Made by a program: the position numbers and the translations under genes
Source: a bacterium BMS3Bbin02
GTDB lineage: Bacteria > Actinomycetota > Acidimicrobiia > Spongiisociales > UBA5794
DNA length: 5,307 nt
Reading direction: 5' to 3'
Assembly: GCA_002898115.1 (NCBI GenBank)
Contig: BDTL01000040.1
Coordinates: 1 to 5,307, forward strand
The notes under the pieces: model-generated
Databases searched by the model: none
What the model was told of the DNA's origin: nothing
What the model saw: the letters and a program-made list of their open reading frames with translations, nothing else
Shown here: positions 1-4,790 of the stretch, piece after piece
Layout of the letters: each line of letters begins with the position of its first letter
Position numbering within the stretch: position 1 is the stretch's first letter

Positions 1-412
1 TGTTCCGGGCCCACCAGATCCGAGCAACGGTATCTTTCCCGACACCGAACCGGTCCCCAAGGGTGCGTGTCGACCAGTGCGTTGACCCGTCCTCGGGGAG
101 GGTATGGAGTGTGTCATTGACGATCGCTTCGATCATCTCATCGGGAATCTCGGGTGGCCGGCCACGTCCGGGTCTGATCCGACCCACGCCAGCCACGCCC
201 TCAGCGCTGAACCGTGCACGCCATCGCCGCACCGTCTTGGTCGACGCCTCTGAACGTCGAGCGATCTCCTCGTTGCCGACGCCGTCGCCTGCAAGAAGCA
301 GGGCCCGGGCTTGACGGACCTCCCGGTGCGCCAACGTATGGGACTTCGCCATCGACTCAAGTTCAGCGCGCTGGTCGGGCGACATCCCCAACGCTTCAGC
401 CGTAGCAACCAT
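1..412 (-). CDS. IS630-family transposase, N-terminal part (runs off left edge)
   Basis: The reading frame starts at ATG 412 and stays open leftward for 137 codons to the window edge, so only the DNA-binding half is present. A first helix-turn-helix lies at about residues 45-68 (GNEEIARRSEASTKTVRRW). A basic GRGRP linker follows at 82-86, then a second helix-turn-helix at about 111-133 containing THWSTRT and VARIW. This bipartite arrangement with the HWSTRT motif is typical of IS630/Tc1-like transposases. The catalytic DDE domain would lie beyond the edge and cannot be assessed. The sequence before the ATG is G-rich, with no well-spaced Shine-Dalgarno. The gene reads away from the interrupted gene on its right. 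Family membership is fairly certain; whether the element is intact is unknown. Confidence 0.9.
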   Translation of the reverse strand, partial: MVATAEALGMSPDQRAELESMAKSHTLAHREVRQARALLLAGDGVGNEEIARRSEASTKTVRRWRARFSAEGVAGVGRIRPGRGRPPEIPDEMIEAIVNDTLHTLPEDGSTHWSTRTLGDRFGVGKDTVARIWWARN

Positions 413-424
413 CCCCCAACCCTA

Positions 425-459
425 CACTAGTTCGCTATTTCAGCGACAGACCACTAGTG
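425..459. mobile_element. Outer end of the IS630-type element (terminal region)
   Basis: This lies just upstream of the transposase start. CACTAGT at 425-431 is matched by ACTAGTG at 453-459, and inside them TCGCT (432-436) pairs with AGCGA (442-446) around a 5-nt loop. The two inverted repeats have different centres. IS630 elements duplicate a TA dinucleotide on insertion; TA at 455-456 is the best boundary candidate because host-like coding sequence resumes at once. TA at 423-424 is a less likely alternative. The opposite end is outside the window, so the terminal repeat cannot be confirmed by pairing. Confidence 0.6.
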
Positions 460-668
460 AGTACTTCCTCGTCGTCAAGGACGATGCCGGTGCGGCCTAT
501 TGGGCGTGGGAAGGTTCGGAAACCTCCATTCCTCTCGGTGGTGCAGAGTTCCCCGAGGACTACGGCAACGGTCCAACGATCGGACCCGGCTACACGTGCT
601 CGGTGTCGGCGTACGCTGAGGACGGAACATTCCTCGCCATCAGCGGCGACCGCCCTCTCTCACCCTAA
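457..668 (+). pseudogene. 3' remnant of a gene truncated by the IS insertion
   Basis: In the frame of the codon at 459-461, an uninterrupted stretch of about 69 codons runs to TAA at 666-668. It begins EYFLVVKDDAGAAYW and ends SGDRPLSP. About 72% of its codons end in G or C, matching the clear genes of the window, which argues for real coding sequence. No usable start codon lies between the IS end and this frame, so it is the C-terminal tail of a longer protein whose 5' part should lie beyond the far IS end. The content (repeated Tyr, Trp, Gly; GPGYTCSVSAY) looks like a small beta-rich extracytoplasmic domain, but I recognise no family. A competing rightward frame from 457 crosses into the opposite-strand gene and is not credible. 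Confidence 0.65.
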
Positions 669-682
669 CGAACCGGCCACCG

Positions 683-720
683 GGACCCGGCCCGCGCCAA
701 GAAGGGCCGGCTACGGGTCC
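683..720. terminator. GC-rich inverted repeat, candidate bidirectional terminator
   Basis: GGACCCG at 683-689 pairs with CGGGTCC at 714-720. Alternatively CCGGCCC (687-693) pairs with GGGCCGG (704-710) around a 10-nt loop. It lies between two convergent reading frames, 15 nt after the stop of the truncated gene and 79 nt from the end of the leftward lipoprotein gene. There is no T-tract on either side, so it would have to act without one, as is common in high-GC actinobacteria. The rest of 669-798 shows nothing else I can name. Confidence 0.45.
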
Positions 721-798
721 AGGCCGCAGCCGGCGCGAACAGCCGGGGCCTCGTTCAGGTATCTCCACACAAACGCCCGGCAGGGGTCGAGGTTACGC

Positions 799-1425
799 CT
801 ATCCGGGCGGTCTACCCCACAGGGTCGATACCATCGTGGAATCACCGATCACGGCCACCGTCAACCCGTACGTGTCGTTGTCGGGAGGCATGACGCCCCT
901 GATAATGACGCGCCTCTCGTCCTCGTTGGTGAGGCTATCAGCGATCAGGTACCCGTTGTCAACGATCCAACTCAAATAAAACATGGCAAACTCTTCGAAA
1001 CGATCCCCGTCGTACCACACCTCGACCCTGGTCACGAGCTGATCAGTACCGGAGTTGTTCTCAATCTCCTCGGTCACGTCGGTGACGTCACCTCCCGGCG
1101 GATGAGAGATCGGATACCCGTCCGGAATCGACAGACTCGTCGGTGTGGTCGTAGACGGTGTGGTCGTAGACGGTGTGGTCGTAGACGGTGTGGTCGTAGA
1201 CGGTGTGGTCGTAGACGGTGTGGTCGTAGACGGTGTGGTCGTTTCCGCAACGGATCCCTCGGCAGTCTGCGCCGTCGTCACAGTCTCGGTAACGGCGGCC
1301 GTCGAATCAGCGCCGTTTGTACCGTCTGCGTTTGAACACCCGGACAGGATCGTGAGCGAGGCTGCTACAACGACGGCAACGCTCATCACCTGTCGCGGAT
1401 TGACCGACTTGTACCGACTAAACAT
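799..1425 (-). CDS. Lipoprotein with TTTPS-repeat stalk, unknown C-terminal domain
   Basis: This is a 208-residue predicted lipoprotein. The start at ATG 1425 is chosen because GGGAG lies 6 nt upstream and because it gives a normal type II signal peptide: a basic n-region, a hydrophobic core VMSVAVVVAASLTI, and lipobox LSGC with the lipidated Cys at 30. An upstream in-frame ATG at 1491 would add 22 hydrophilic residues. A Ser/Thr/Ala linker (31-61) leads into six TTTPS units plus TTTP (62-95), probably an extended spacer through the cell wall. The globular part (96-208) starts IPDGYPISHPPGG, includes an acidic/aromatic stretch WYDGDRFEEFAMFYLSW and ends WGRPPG. I do not recognise this domain. 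The gene is convergent with the truncated gene and divergent from the next lipoprotein gene. Confidence 0.85.
   Translation of the reverse strand: MFSRYKSVNPRQVMSVAVVVAASLTILSGCSNADGTNGADSTAAVTETVTTAQTAEGSVAETTTPSTTTPSTTTPSTTTPSTTTPSTTTPSTTTPTSLSIPDGYPISHPPGGDVTDVTEEIENNSGTDQLVTRVEVWYDGDRFEEFAMFYLSWIVDNGYLIADSLTNEDERRVIIRGVMPPDNDTYGLTVAVIGDSTMVSTLWGRPPG
1141..1242. repeat. Perfect 15-bp tandem repeat, 6.8 copies (TTTPS stalk)
   Basis: The plus-strand unit is CGGTGTGGTCGTAGA. Six identical copies fill 1141-1230 and a 12-nt partial copy follows at 1231-1242. Read on the minus strand it encodes Thr-Thr-Thr-Pro-Ser. The copies are identical even at silent positions, which points to recent expansion or ongoing homogenisation. 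Because 15 is a multiple of 3, copy-number change alters stalk length without a frameshift. Confidence 0.97.
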
Positions 1426-1431
1426 TGGTAG

Positions 1432-1436
1432 CTCCC
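1432..1436 (-). promoter_or_regulatory. Shine-Dalgarno deciding the start of the TTTPS lipoprotein
   Basis: Minus-strand GGGAG lies 6 nt before ATG 1425. No comparable site precedes the longer in-frame alternative at 1491, so the start at 1425 is preferred. Confidence 0.65.
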
Positions 1437-1457
1437 ATTGATCAATGATCGGATCAT
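1436..1457. promoter_or_regulatory. Two overlapping palindromes next to the RBS, candidate operator
   Basis: CATTGATCAATG at 1436-1447 is a perfect 12-bp palindrome. ATGATCGGATCAT at 1445-1457 is perfect apart from its central base. They share 3 bp, both contain GATC, and the first touches the Shine-Dalgarno of the leftward lipoprotein gene. Their position between promoter and start would suit a repressor site. No regulator is identified, and chance is possible for the shorter arms. Confidence 0.35.
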
Positions 1458-1564
1458 GAACCCCTCCTTCGATCGGGTCAGACCCTCTCAACCGGCAGCA
1501 TACGCCCTCCCGCTAAACACCCGCTTAACAGCTGCCTGCCTTCAGTCCTGAAACCCATCGTCTG

Positions 1565-1593
1565 TTGTAATCGATCCGATCTCCATGTGCGAT
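1565..1593 (+). promoter_or_regulatory. Weak sigma-70-like promoter candidate for the two-Cys lipoprotein gene
   Basis: TTGTAA (1565-1570) is followed after 17 nt by TGCGAT (1588-1593). The -35 matches the consensus at 4 of 6 positions and the -10 at only 3 of 6. It would place a transcript start near 1600 and a leader of roughly 120 nt before ATG 1720. Confidence 0.25.
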
Positions 1594-1673
1594 AGGGGCG
1601 TTCAGCGTCTGTTAAGGACTGTGTGTGATGATGCTCGTCAGGCGACACAGGGGTCACACACCATGGTGGGTAA

Positions 1674-1709
1674 ATCAGATCTTCAGAGTTCGGGAACCGG
1701 TGACGGTCG
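1674..1709 (+). repeat. Upstream block, copy 1 of 2 (partner 2481-2516)
   Basis: This 36-bp block matches 2481-2516 at 31 positions without a gap, and all five differences are transitions. The identical 16-bp core GTTCGGGAACCGGTGA is at 1688-1703. It ends 10 nt before ATG 1720, and the partner ends 9 nt before its own ATG. The core contains the interrupted palindrome GTTC-GG-GAAC and a GGAACC resembling an ECF sigma -35 element, but no convincing -10 follows at the usual distance. Confidence 0.85.
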
Positions 1710-1719
1710 GCCGAAACCT

Positions 1720-2436
1720 ATGCGGCCGTGTGTCCAATCAGGCGACCCCCCGGTTGGGCCATCGCCCAAGGCGAACGATCGAACCGTCACCGGCCCGGCA
1801 CGTGCCCGGCGTGCCGGGGGTCTCACGCTCCTCTTCCTGGCAATACTGGTCCTCGCGGCGTGTGGTGGAAGCGGCGACGACACGAGTTCACCCGGGTCGA
1901 CGGCAGCAGCCGTTTCGAACACCGAAGCTCCCGACGAAACGGCCCCTGGAACGCAGGAGGTCGCCGAAGACCCTGGTGGAGACGCAAAGGAATCGGTCCC
2001 CGGCAGCCTCGGCGAGAATCGGGCAATAGTGGTGATCGGTGATGAGCAATTCGAGTTCGACATGTCGGCGACTTGCATTTCGATGGGCGGTGCGGTCGGG
2101 GGCGTCGGATGGACTGCGGATGAGCTGGTCAAACTCAACCTCGACATTCCCCCTGAGGATTGGGAGACCTCTCCGGATGGTTGGAGCGCTCCATCCATCC
2201 GCGTCGATGACGAGAGAGGCGAAAACGCTGATCGGGACTGGCGGGCCGGAGGTGAGGTCGTCGCCAACTACGAGGACCTCCGTGACATCGCCCGGGTCGA
2301 CACTTTCTCCACCGAAGGTGGTCGAGCGTTCGGTACCGCGACCTTCATCGACCTCATGGCGTACCGGCTCGCCGTGGCGAGCGGGGATCCGCTGCCAGAT
2401 CCCGTGACCGGCACCTTTGACATCAATTGCGGCTGA
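1720..2436 (+). CDS. Lipoprotein with a two-cysteine C-terminal domain
   Basis: From ATG 1720 this encodes 238 residues. A long n-region (1-31, ending RARR) precedes a hydrophobic core LTLLFLAILVL and lipobox LAAC, with the lipidated Cys at 48. An acidic Ser/Pro/Glu linker runs to about residue 98. The C-terminal domain (about 100-238) opens IVVIGDEQFEF, has Cys 119 and ends VTGTFDINCG with Cys 237. These are its only two cysteines, so a disulfide is plausible. The layout recalls mycobacterial LpqH-like lipoproteins, but that is resemblance, not identification. In-frame ATGs at 1585 and 1663 would lengthen an already long n-region. I prefer 1720 because the downstream paralogue has its ATG at the equivalent place; the start remains uncertain because 1663 has AGGGG 9 nt upstream. 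No later in-frame start exists before the signal peptide. Confidence 0.8.
   Translation: MRPCVQSGDPPVGPSPKANDRTVTGPARARRAGGLTLLFLAILVLAACGGSGDDTSSPGSTAAAVSNTEAPDETAPGTQEVAEDPGGDAKESVPGSLGENRAIVVIGDEQFEFDMSATCISMGGAVGGVGWTADELVKLNLDIPPEDWETSPDGWSAPSIRVDDERGENADRDWRAGGEVVANYEDLRDIARVDTFSTEGGRAFGTATFIDLMAYRLAVASGDPLPDPVTGTFDINCG
1754..1818 (+). other. Two hairpins within the first codons of the two-Cys lipoprotein gene
   Basis: TTGGGC (1754-1759) pairs with GCCCAA (1764-1769) around a 4-nt loop. CCCGGCACG (1794-1802) pairs perfectly with CGTGCCGGG (1810-1818) around a 7-nt loop. Both lie in the n-region of the signal peptide, where such structure could slow initiation or early elongation. Any function is inferred, and high GC raises the chance expectation. 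Confidence 0.45.
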
Positions 2437-2438
2437 CG

Positions 2439-2464
2439 GGCGCCGACCATCGACAACCGGCGCC
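2439..2464 (+). terminator. GC hairpin just after the two-Cys lipoprotein stop
   Basis: GGCGCCG (2439-2445) pairs with CGGCGCC (2458-2464) around a 12-nt loop, starting 2 nt after the TGA. A G-T pair can extend the stem by one. No T-run follows, so this would be a U-less terminator or a 3'-end stabilising hairpin. Confidence 0.5.
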
Positions 2465-2480
2465 TACTCCTCTGAGCTCC

Positions 2481-2516
2481 ATCAGGTCCTCAAGGTTCGG
2501 GAACCGGTGATGGTCG
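2481..2516 (+). repeat. Upstream block, copy 2 of 2 (partner 1674-1709)
   Basis: This is the partner of the block at 1674-1709, with 31 of 36 positions identical and the 16-bp core at 2495-2510. It stands 9 nt before ATG 2526 of the shortened paralogue. Here the core is flanked by an extra G, making the interrupted palindrome GGTTC-GG-GAACC one pair longer. Confidence 0.85.
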
Positions 2517-2525
2517 ACGAGCTCG

Positions 2526-2846
2526 ATGCGGCGGGTCATCCAGCCAGGTGACCCCCTGTGTAGGCTATCGCTCGCATCGAGTGGCGCGCCCGTCACCGGC
2601 CCGATACATTCCCGGCGCGCCGCGGAAGTCCCGTTCGCCGTCTCAGTGATCCTTGCCTCATGTGGCCGTTCCGTGACGGATCCTGTAGCGGCCACCGACG
2701 AGACCATGACCACGCGGGAGCGGTCAGTCGCTGTCCCGAAGCCAAGAACGTCGAGCACCGTTGCGCCCGGTAGCCACAGGGTCGGACGGCTCACCGGGCC
2801 ACACATCTCAAGGATTGCACTCCAATGGGCGATACTCTTGGCATGA
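2526..2846 (+). CDS. Shortened paralogue of the two-Cys lipoprotein; small or decaying lipoprotein
   Basis: This 106-residue frame aligns without gaps to the start of the lipoprotein at 1720: about 16 of the first 43 residues match, including MR, Q6, GDP (8-10), VTGP (23-26), RRA (30-32) and IL (42-43). It keeps a lipobox-like LASC (Cys 46), although its hydrophobic core is interrupted by Glu 34. After the Cys comes a 60-residue basic, low-complexity tail with no counterpart of the two-Cys domain. About 71% of codons end in G or C, so the frame may still be translated. Its TGA overlaps the ATG of the cupredoxin gene (ATGA, 2843-2846), which could allow translational coupling. It may be a genuine small lipoprotein, or a duplicate that lost its 3' part and now reads into unrelated sequence. 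I lean slightly to the second. Confidence 0.4.
   Translation: MRRVIQPGDPLCRLSLASSGAPVTGPIHSRRAAEVPFAVSVILASCGRSVTDPVAATDETMTTRERSVAVPKPRTSSTVAPGSHRVGRLTGPHISRIALQWAILLA
2583..2621 (+). repeat. Paired 8-bp GGCGCGCC palindromes in the shortened paralogue
   Basis: GGCGCGCC occurs at 2583-2590 and again at 2614-2621. Each copy is self-complementary, so they can also pair with each other across a 23-nt loop. They fall in the part of the gene equivalent to the hairpin-bearing start of the upstream paralogue. Confidence 0.5.
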
Positions 2847-3451
2847 AGCGACTTGCTGTCATCGTGGTGCTCGTGTTTGGCGCATGTGGTGGTTCCGCTC
2901 CGACCGAGACTGCGTCCCTAGAGCCATCAACAACCGCAGCGGTACCCACACCGCAACCACCGAATATCACTATCACCTCCGCACCGATTCCGGAGGCAAC
3001 GACATCGACCACTACAGCGGCCACAACCACGACGACCCAAGCGCCGCCAACGACTACGACTACGACGGTCCAAGCGCCGCCAACGACTACGACGCCGACG
3101 ACCTCAACAACTCGGGCGCCGACGACGACCACGAGCACAACAACAAACCCGCCGGCGACCACAACGACGCAGGCGCCAACAACAACTGCTGCCCCGTCGA
3201 CGTTTGTCGTGGGCCTCGGCGATTTCTATTCGACACCCGCTAGTCTCACCATCTCCACCGGTGACCGGGTGAAGTGGGTCCTTGAGTCAGGTACACATGA
3301 CAGCACGTCGTTCGCGGGGTTGTGGCAGTCTCCGATGATGGTCGAGGTCGGTGAGTCATGGTCGAGGACCTTCGATACGCCGGGTACCTTCGACTACTAC
3401 TGCACGATCCACCCGAGCCTCATGGATGCCACAGTGATTGTCACCGGGTAA
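2843..3451 (+). CDS. Lipoprotein cupredoxin (type-1 blue copper) on a Thr/Pro stalk
   Basis: This 202-residue protein is a predicted surface-anchored copper electron carrier. The start at ATG 2843 gives a compact signal peptide, MKRLAVIVVLVFGAC, with lipidated Cys 15; an in-frame ATG at 2825 would add six residues before it. Residues about 47-119 form a stalk of Thr runs broken by QAPP and PTT. The cupredoxin domain (120-202) has the expected ligands: His 152 (GTHD), then Cys 187, His 190 and Met 194 in YYCTIHPSLM. The spacing is CxxHxxxM, between the amicyanin (CxxHxxM) and plastocyanin (CxxHxxxxM) forms. The partner is unknown. The gene is convergent with the hydrolase gene, 32 nt away, and I see no clear terminator in that gap. 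GATACT at 2831-2836, 6 nt before the ATG, may be a -10 for a leaderless message. Confidence 0.9.
   Translation: MKRLAVIVVLVFGACGGSAPTETASLEPSTTAAVPTPQPPNITITSAPIPEATTSTTTAATTTTTQAPPTTTTTTVQAPPTTTTPTTSTTRAPTTTTSTTTNPPATTTTQAPTTTAAPSTFVVGLGDFYSTPASLTISTGDRVKWVLESGTHDSTSFAGLWQSPMMVEVGESWSRTFDTPGTFDYYCTIHPSLMDATVIVTG
3037..3093 (+). repeat. 24-bp direct repeat in the cupredoxin stalk
   Basis: An identical 24-bp segment occurs at 3037-3060 and 3070-3093, offset 33 bp (11 codons), encoding QAPPTTTT-type sequence. It is part of the Thr/Pro stalk and probably arose by in-frame duplication. Confidence 0.8.
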
Positions 3452-3483
3452 CCGAATGAGTCCCCCGCCCCAACCGATCTCGC

Positions 3484-4272
3484 TCAGCGAACCTTCTTGA
3501 GCCATTCTCTGAGTATGGCGTTCAGCGCCTGAGGCTGTTCGATCGGGGTCATGTGCCCGGCGTCGGGGATCACAACCGACATACCATCGGGAGCAGTATC
3601 GGCCATCGCGATCGACAGCTCTGGTGGGGTCACACCATCGTGTTCGCCGACCACCGCCAGAAACGGCACGTCCAGGGAGGACAGGACCTTCTTGCGGGAT
3701 GGCCTCTTAGCCATCCCTGCCTGGGAAGCGACGATCGTCTCAAACGAACACGCCTCGACCATTGTCCGCAGTCGGGCCTTCGCGAGCAGTGAAGCGGACG
3801 GAGCCAGAAGAACCTCAAACAGCTCCTGAGCCAGAGCCTCCCGACCCTGGATCGTGGCACGTATCGCAGCATTCGCCCGATTGGCTTTTGCTGCATCGCT
3901 GTCGGCATCGGCCCTTGAATCAACCAGAGCGAGCGAACGGAGACGATCCGGATACCGCTGCGCGATCGACAACGCCACGTAGCCACCCATCGAGAAGCCG
4001 ATGAGATCGACTTTGAGGATGCCGAGCGCCTCGATCACCGCTATCACGTCGTCCGCATGCACATCGATGTTTACGACTTCGTGGTGAGTCGGTTCCGAAT
4101 GGCCATTCCCGCGGAGATCCAACGCAATGCGCTCACCCATCCCGTCGAGTCCGACGATCTGGTCGAGCCACATAGTGCTATCGAGCGGGAATCCGTGGAG
4201 AAAAAGAGCGGTCGGTCCCGTCCCCTCGCGCCGGACCGCAAACCTGCCCCGCGCTGTATCGACGAACTCCAT
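3484..4272 (-). CDS. Alpha/beta hydrolase
   Basis: This 262-residue alpha/beta-hydrolase-fold enzyme is close to the usual single-domain length and probably cytoplasmic, as there is no signal peptide. HGFP (26-29) is the oxyanion-hole loop. The nucleophile elbow is GFSMG with Ser 94. The acid is most likely Asp 212 in GEHDGVTP, and the base is His 240 in AGHMTPIEQP. The triad is complete. A helical cap lies at about 122-195. The family includes carboxylesterases, lactonases such as 3-oxoadipate enol-lactonase and haloperoxidase-like enzymes; the sequence does not fix the substrate. ATG 4272 is preferred over an in-frame ATG at 4353 because GGAGG sits 7 nt upstream and the longer form would overlap the preceding gene. 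Two nucleotides separate it from that gene's stop, so the pair should be cotranscribed. Confidence 0.92.
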   Translation of the reverse strand: MEFVDTARGRFAVRREGTGPTALFLHGFPLDSTMWLDQIVGLDGMGERIALDLRGNGHSEPTHHEVVNIDVHADDVIAVIEALGILKVDLIGFSMGGYVALSIAQRYPDRLRSLALVDSRADADSDAAKANRANAAIRATIQGREALAQELFEVLLAPSASLLAKARLRTMVEACSFETIVASQAGMAKRPSRKKVLSSLDVPFLAVVGEHDGVTPPELSIAMADTAPDGMSVVIPDAGHMTPIEQPQALNAILREWLKKVR

Positions 4273-4274
4273 AC

Positions 4275-4709
4275 CTACTCCTCCACCTTGTTGCGTCGCC
4301 GCAGTTCTTCCCGCAGCGCCGTGTCGGAGAAACCCATGAGCTCCGGCGTCCAATCCTTCTGCTCGATTGGTCGCTCGTACAGTTCGTCAACAAGTTCAGC
4401 GACCTCGTCGCGCAGCGTCCTCGCCCACGCCCGCCCACTTGCCTGGCAGCGCAATGTGAGAGTCCCATCGCCGTTCACCCTGAATACTCTTCCCTCACCA
4501 TGGGGATTCTGCCGGGAGCCCCTCTCACCGTAGACCAACAGGACGGATCCGACCGGTACGTCCTGGATCCCGCCTGCAGCTACAAACTCCCCCTCGAATG
4601 CCCAGCCGGTCGATTGGCTCGGATCGACGTTGTCGATGATCTTGGCCCAATTCTTGTGACGTTCGTCGCCGACGAGCGGTACGTCGACAGCTACCAAAAC
4701 AGATTCCAT
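4275..4709 (-). CDS. Conserved-looking hypothetical protein, first gene of the hydrolase operon
   Basis: This 144-residue protein is of a family I do not recognise. It has no signal peptide or membrane segment, so it is probably cytoplasmic. Residues about 1-90 alternate hydrophobic and polar positions in a beta-rich pattern (MESVLVAVDVPLVG; VPVGSVLLVYGERGS; GRVFRVNGDGTLTLRC). Residues about 95-144 are charged and likely helical (TLRDEVAELVDELYERP; ALREELRRRNKVEE). Its only Cys is residue 88. The stop lies 2 nt before the hydrolase ATG, and its last codons hold the hydrolase Shine-Dalgarno, so the two are probably translated together. There is no good Shine-Dalgarno of its own, but a TANNNT box sits 7 nt before the ATG, fitting a leaderless transcript. 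I offer no function. Confidence 0.82.
   Translation of the reverse strand: MESVLVAVDVPLVGDERHKNWAKIIDNVDPSQSTGWAFEGEFVAAGGIQDVPVGSVLLVYGERGSRQNPHGEGRVFRVNGDGTLTLRCQASGRAWARTLRDEVAELVDELYERPIEQKDWTPELMGFSDTALREELRRRNKVEE
4278..4284 (-). promoter_or_regulatory. Strong Shine-Dalgarno for the hydrolase inside the preceding gene
   Basis: Minus-strand GGAGGAG overlaps the final Glu codons of the upstream gene and sits 5-7 nt before ATG 4272. It fixes the hydrolase start and suggests translational coupling. Confidence 0.75.
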
Positions 4710-4716
4710 GGCACCA

Positions 4717-4722
4717 AGCCTA
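4717..4722 (-). promoter_or_regulatory. -10 box (TAGGCT) of the hydrolase operon, leaderless type
   Basis: Minus-strand TAGGCT fits the actinobacterial TANNNT -10 pattern and ends exactly 7 nt before ATG 4709. A transcript would then begin at or next to the A of the ATG, in line with the absent Shine-Dalgarno. The -35 region is weak. Confidence 0.5.
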
Positions 4723-4735
4723 CGGCGTAATCGAG

Positions 4736-4746
4736 GTGGACTCCAC
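4736..4746. promoter_or_regulatory. 11-bp palindrome in the divergent promoter region
   Basis: GTGGACTCCAC is a perfect 5+1+5 palindrome in the 81-nt gap between the hydrolase operon and the sugar dehydrogenase gene, close to where the leftward -35 would be. It could be an operator affecting one or both genes. No regulator is known and chance cannot be excluded. Confidence 0.3.
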
Positions 4747-4777
4747 TCCCCTGCGCATACAGTGACGCCACACCGGG

Positions 4778-4783
4778 TACCCT
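4778..4783 (+). promoter_or_regulatory. -10 box (TACCCT) of the sugar dehydrogenase gene, leaderless type
   Basis: TACCCT fits TANNNT and ends 7 nt before ATG 4791, the same geometry as the divergent operon. The short pyrimidine-rich spacer has no Shine-Dalgarno, supporting a leaderless start. Confidence 0.5.
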
Positions 4784-4790
4784 TCCGCCG

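Noticed and set aside
513..524. GGTTCGGAAACC, similar to the core of the duplicated upstream block
   Set aside because: It lies inside the truncated gene's coding frame, lacks the rest of the block, and is short enough to be chance.
1141..1242. Possible CRISPR or intergenic repeat array
   Set aside because: The units are contiguous without spacers and encode an in-frame Thr/Pro/Ser stalk, so this is a coding microsatellite-like array.
457..1335. Long rightward open frame of 292 codons
   Set aside because: It crosses two convergent genes, is antisense to the TTTPS lipoprotein, has an Arg-rich repeat caused by the opposite-strand array, and does not match the high-GC3 frame of the truncated gene.
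1145..1441. Rightward frame with Val-Asp-Gly repeats
   Set aside because: It is antisense to a lipoprotein gene with a signal peptide and Shine-Dalgarno; its repeats are the complement of the TTTPS array.
1645..1657. Near-match of ACACAGGGGTCAC to the complement of 2548-2561
   Set aside because: The match needs a 1-nt gap, is in inverted orientation relative to the real duplication, and does not extend, so I treat it as chance.
2791..3162. Leftward Val-rich frame resembling a membrane protein
   Set aside because: It is the complement of the Thr-rich cupredoxin stalk, and poly-Val arises from antisense ACN codons.
3479..3489. Palindrome TCGCTCAGCGA at the hydrolase stop, sharing arms with the IS end stem
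   Set aside because: It is only 5-bp arms with one central base, has no other IS-like sequence around it, and is too small for a terminator; probably coincidence.
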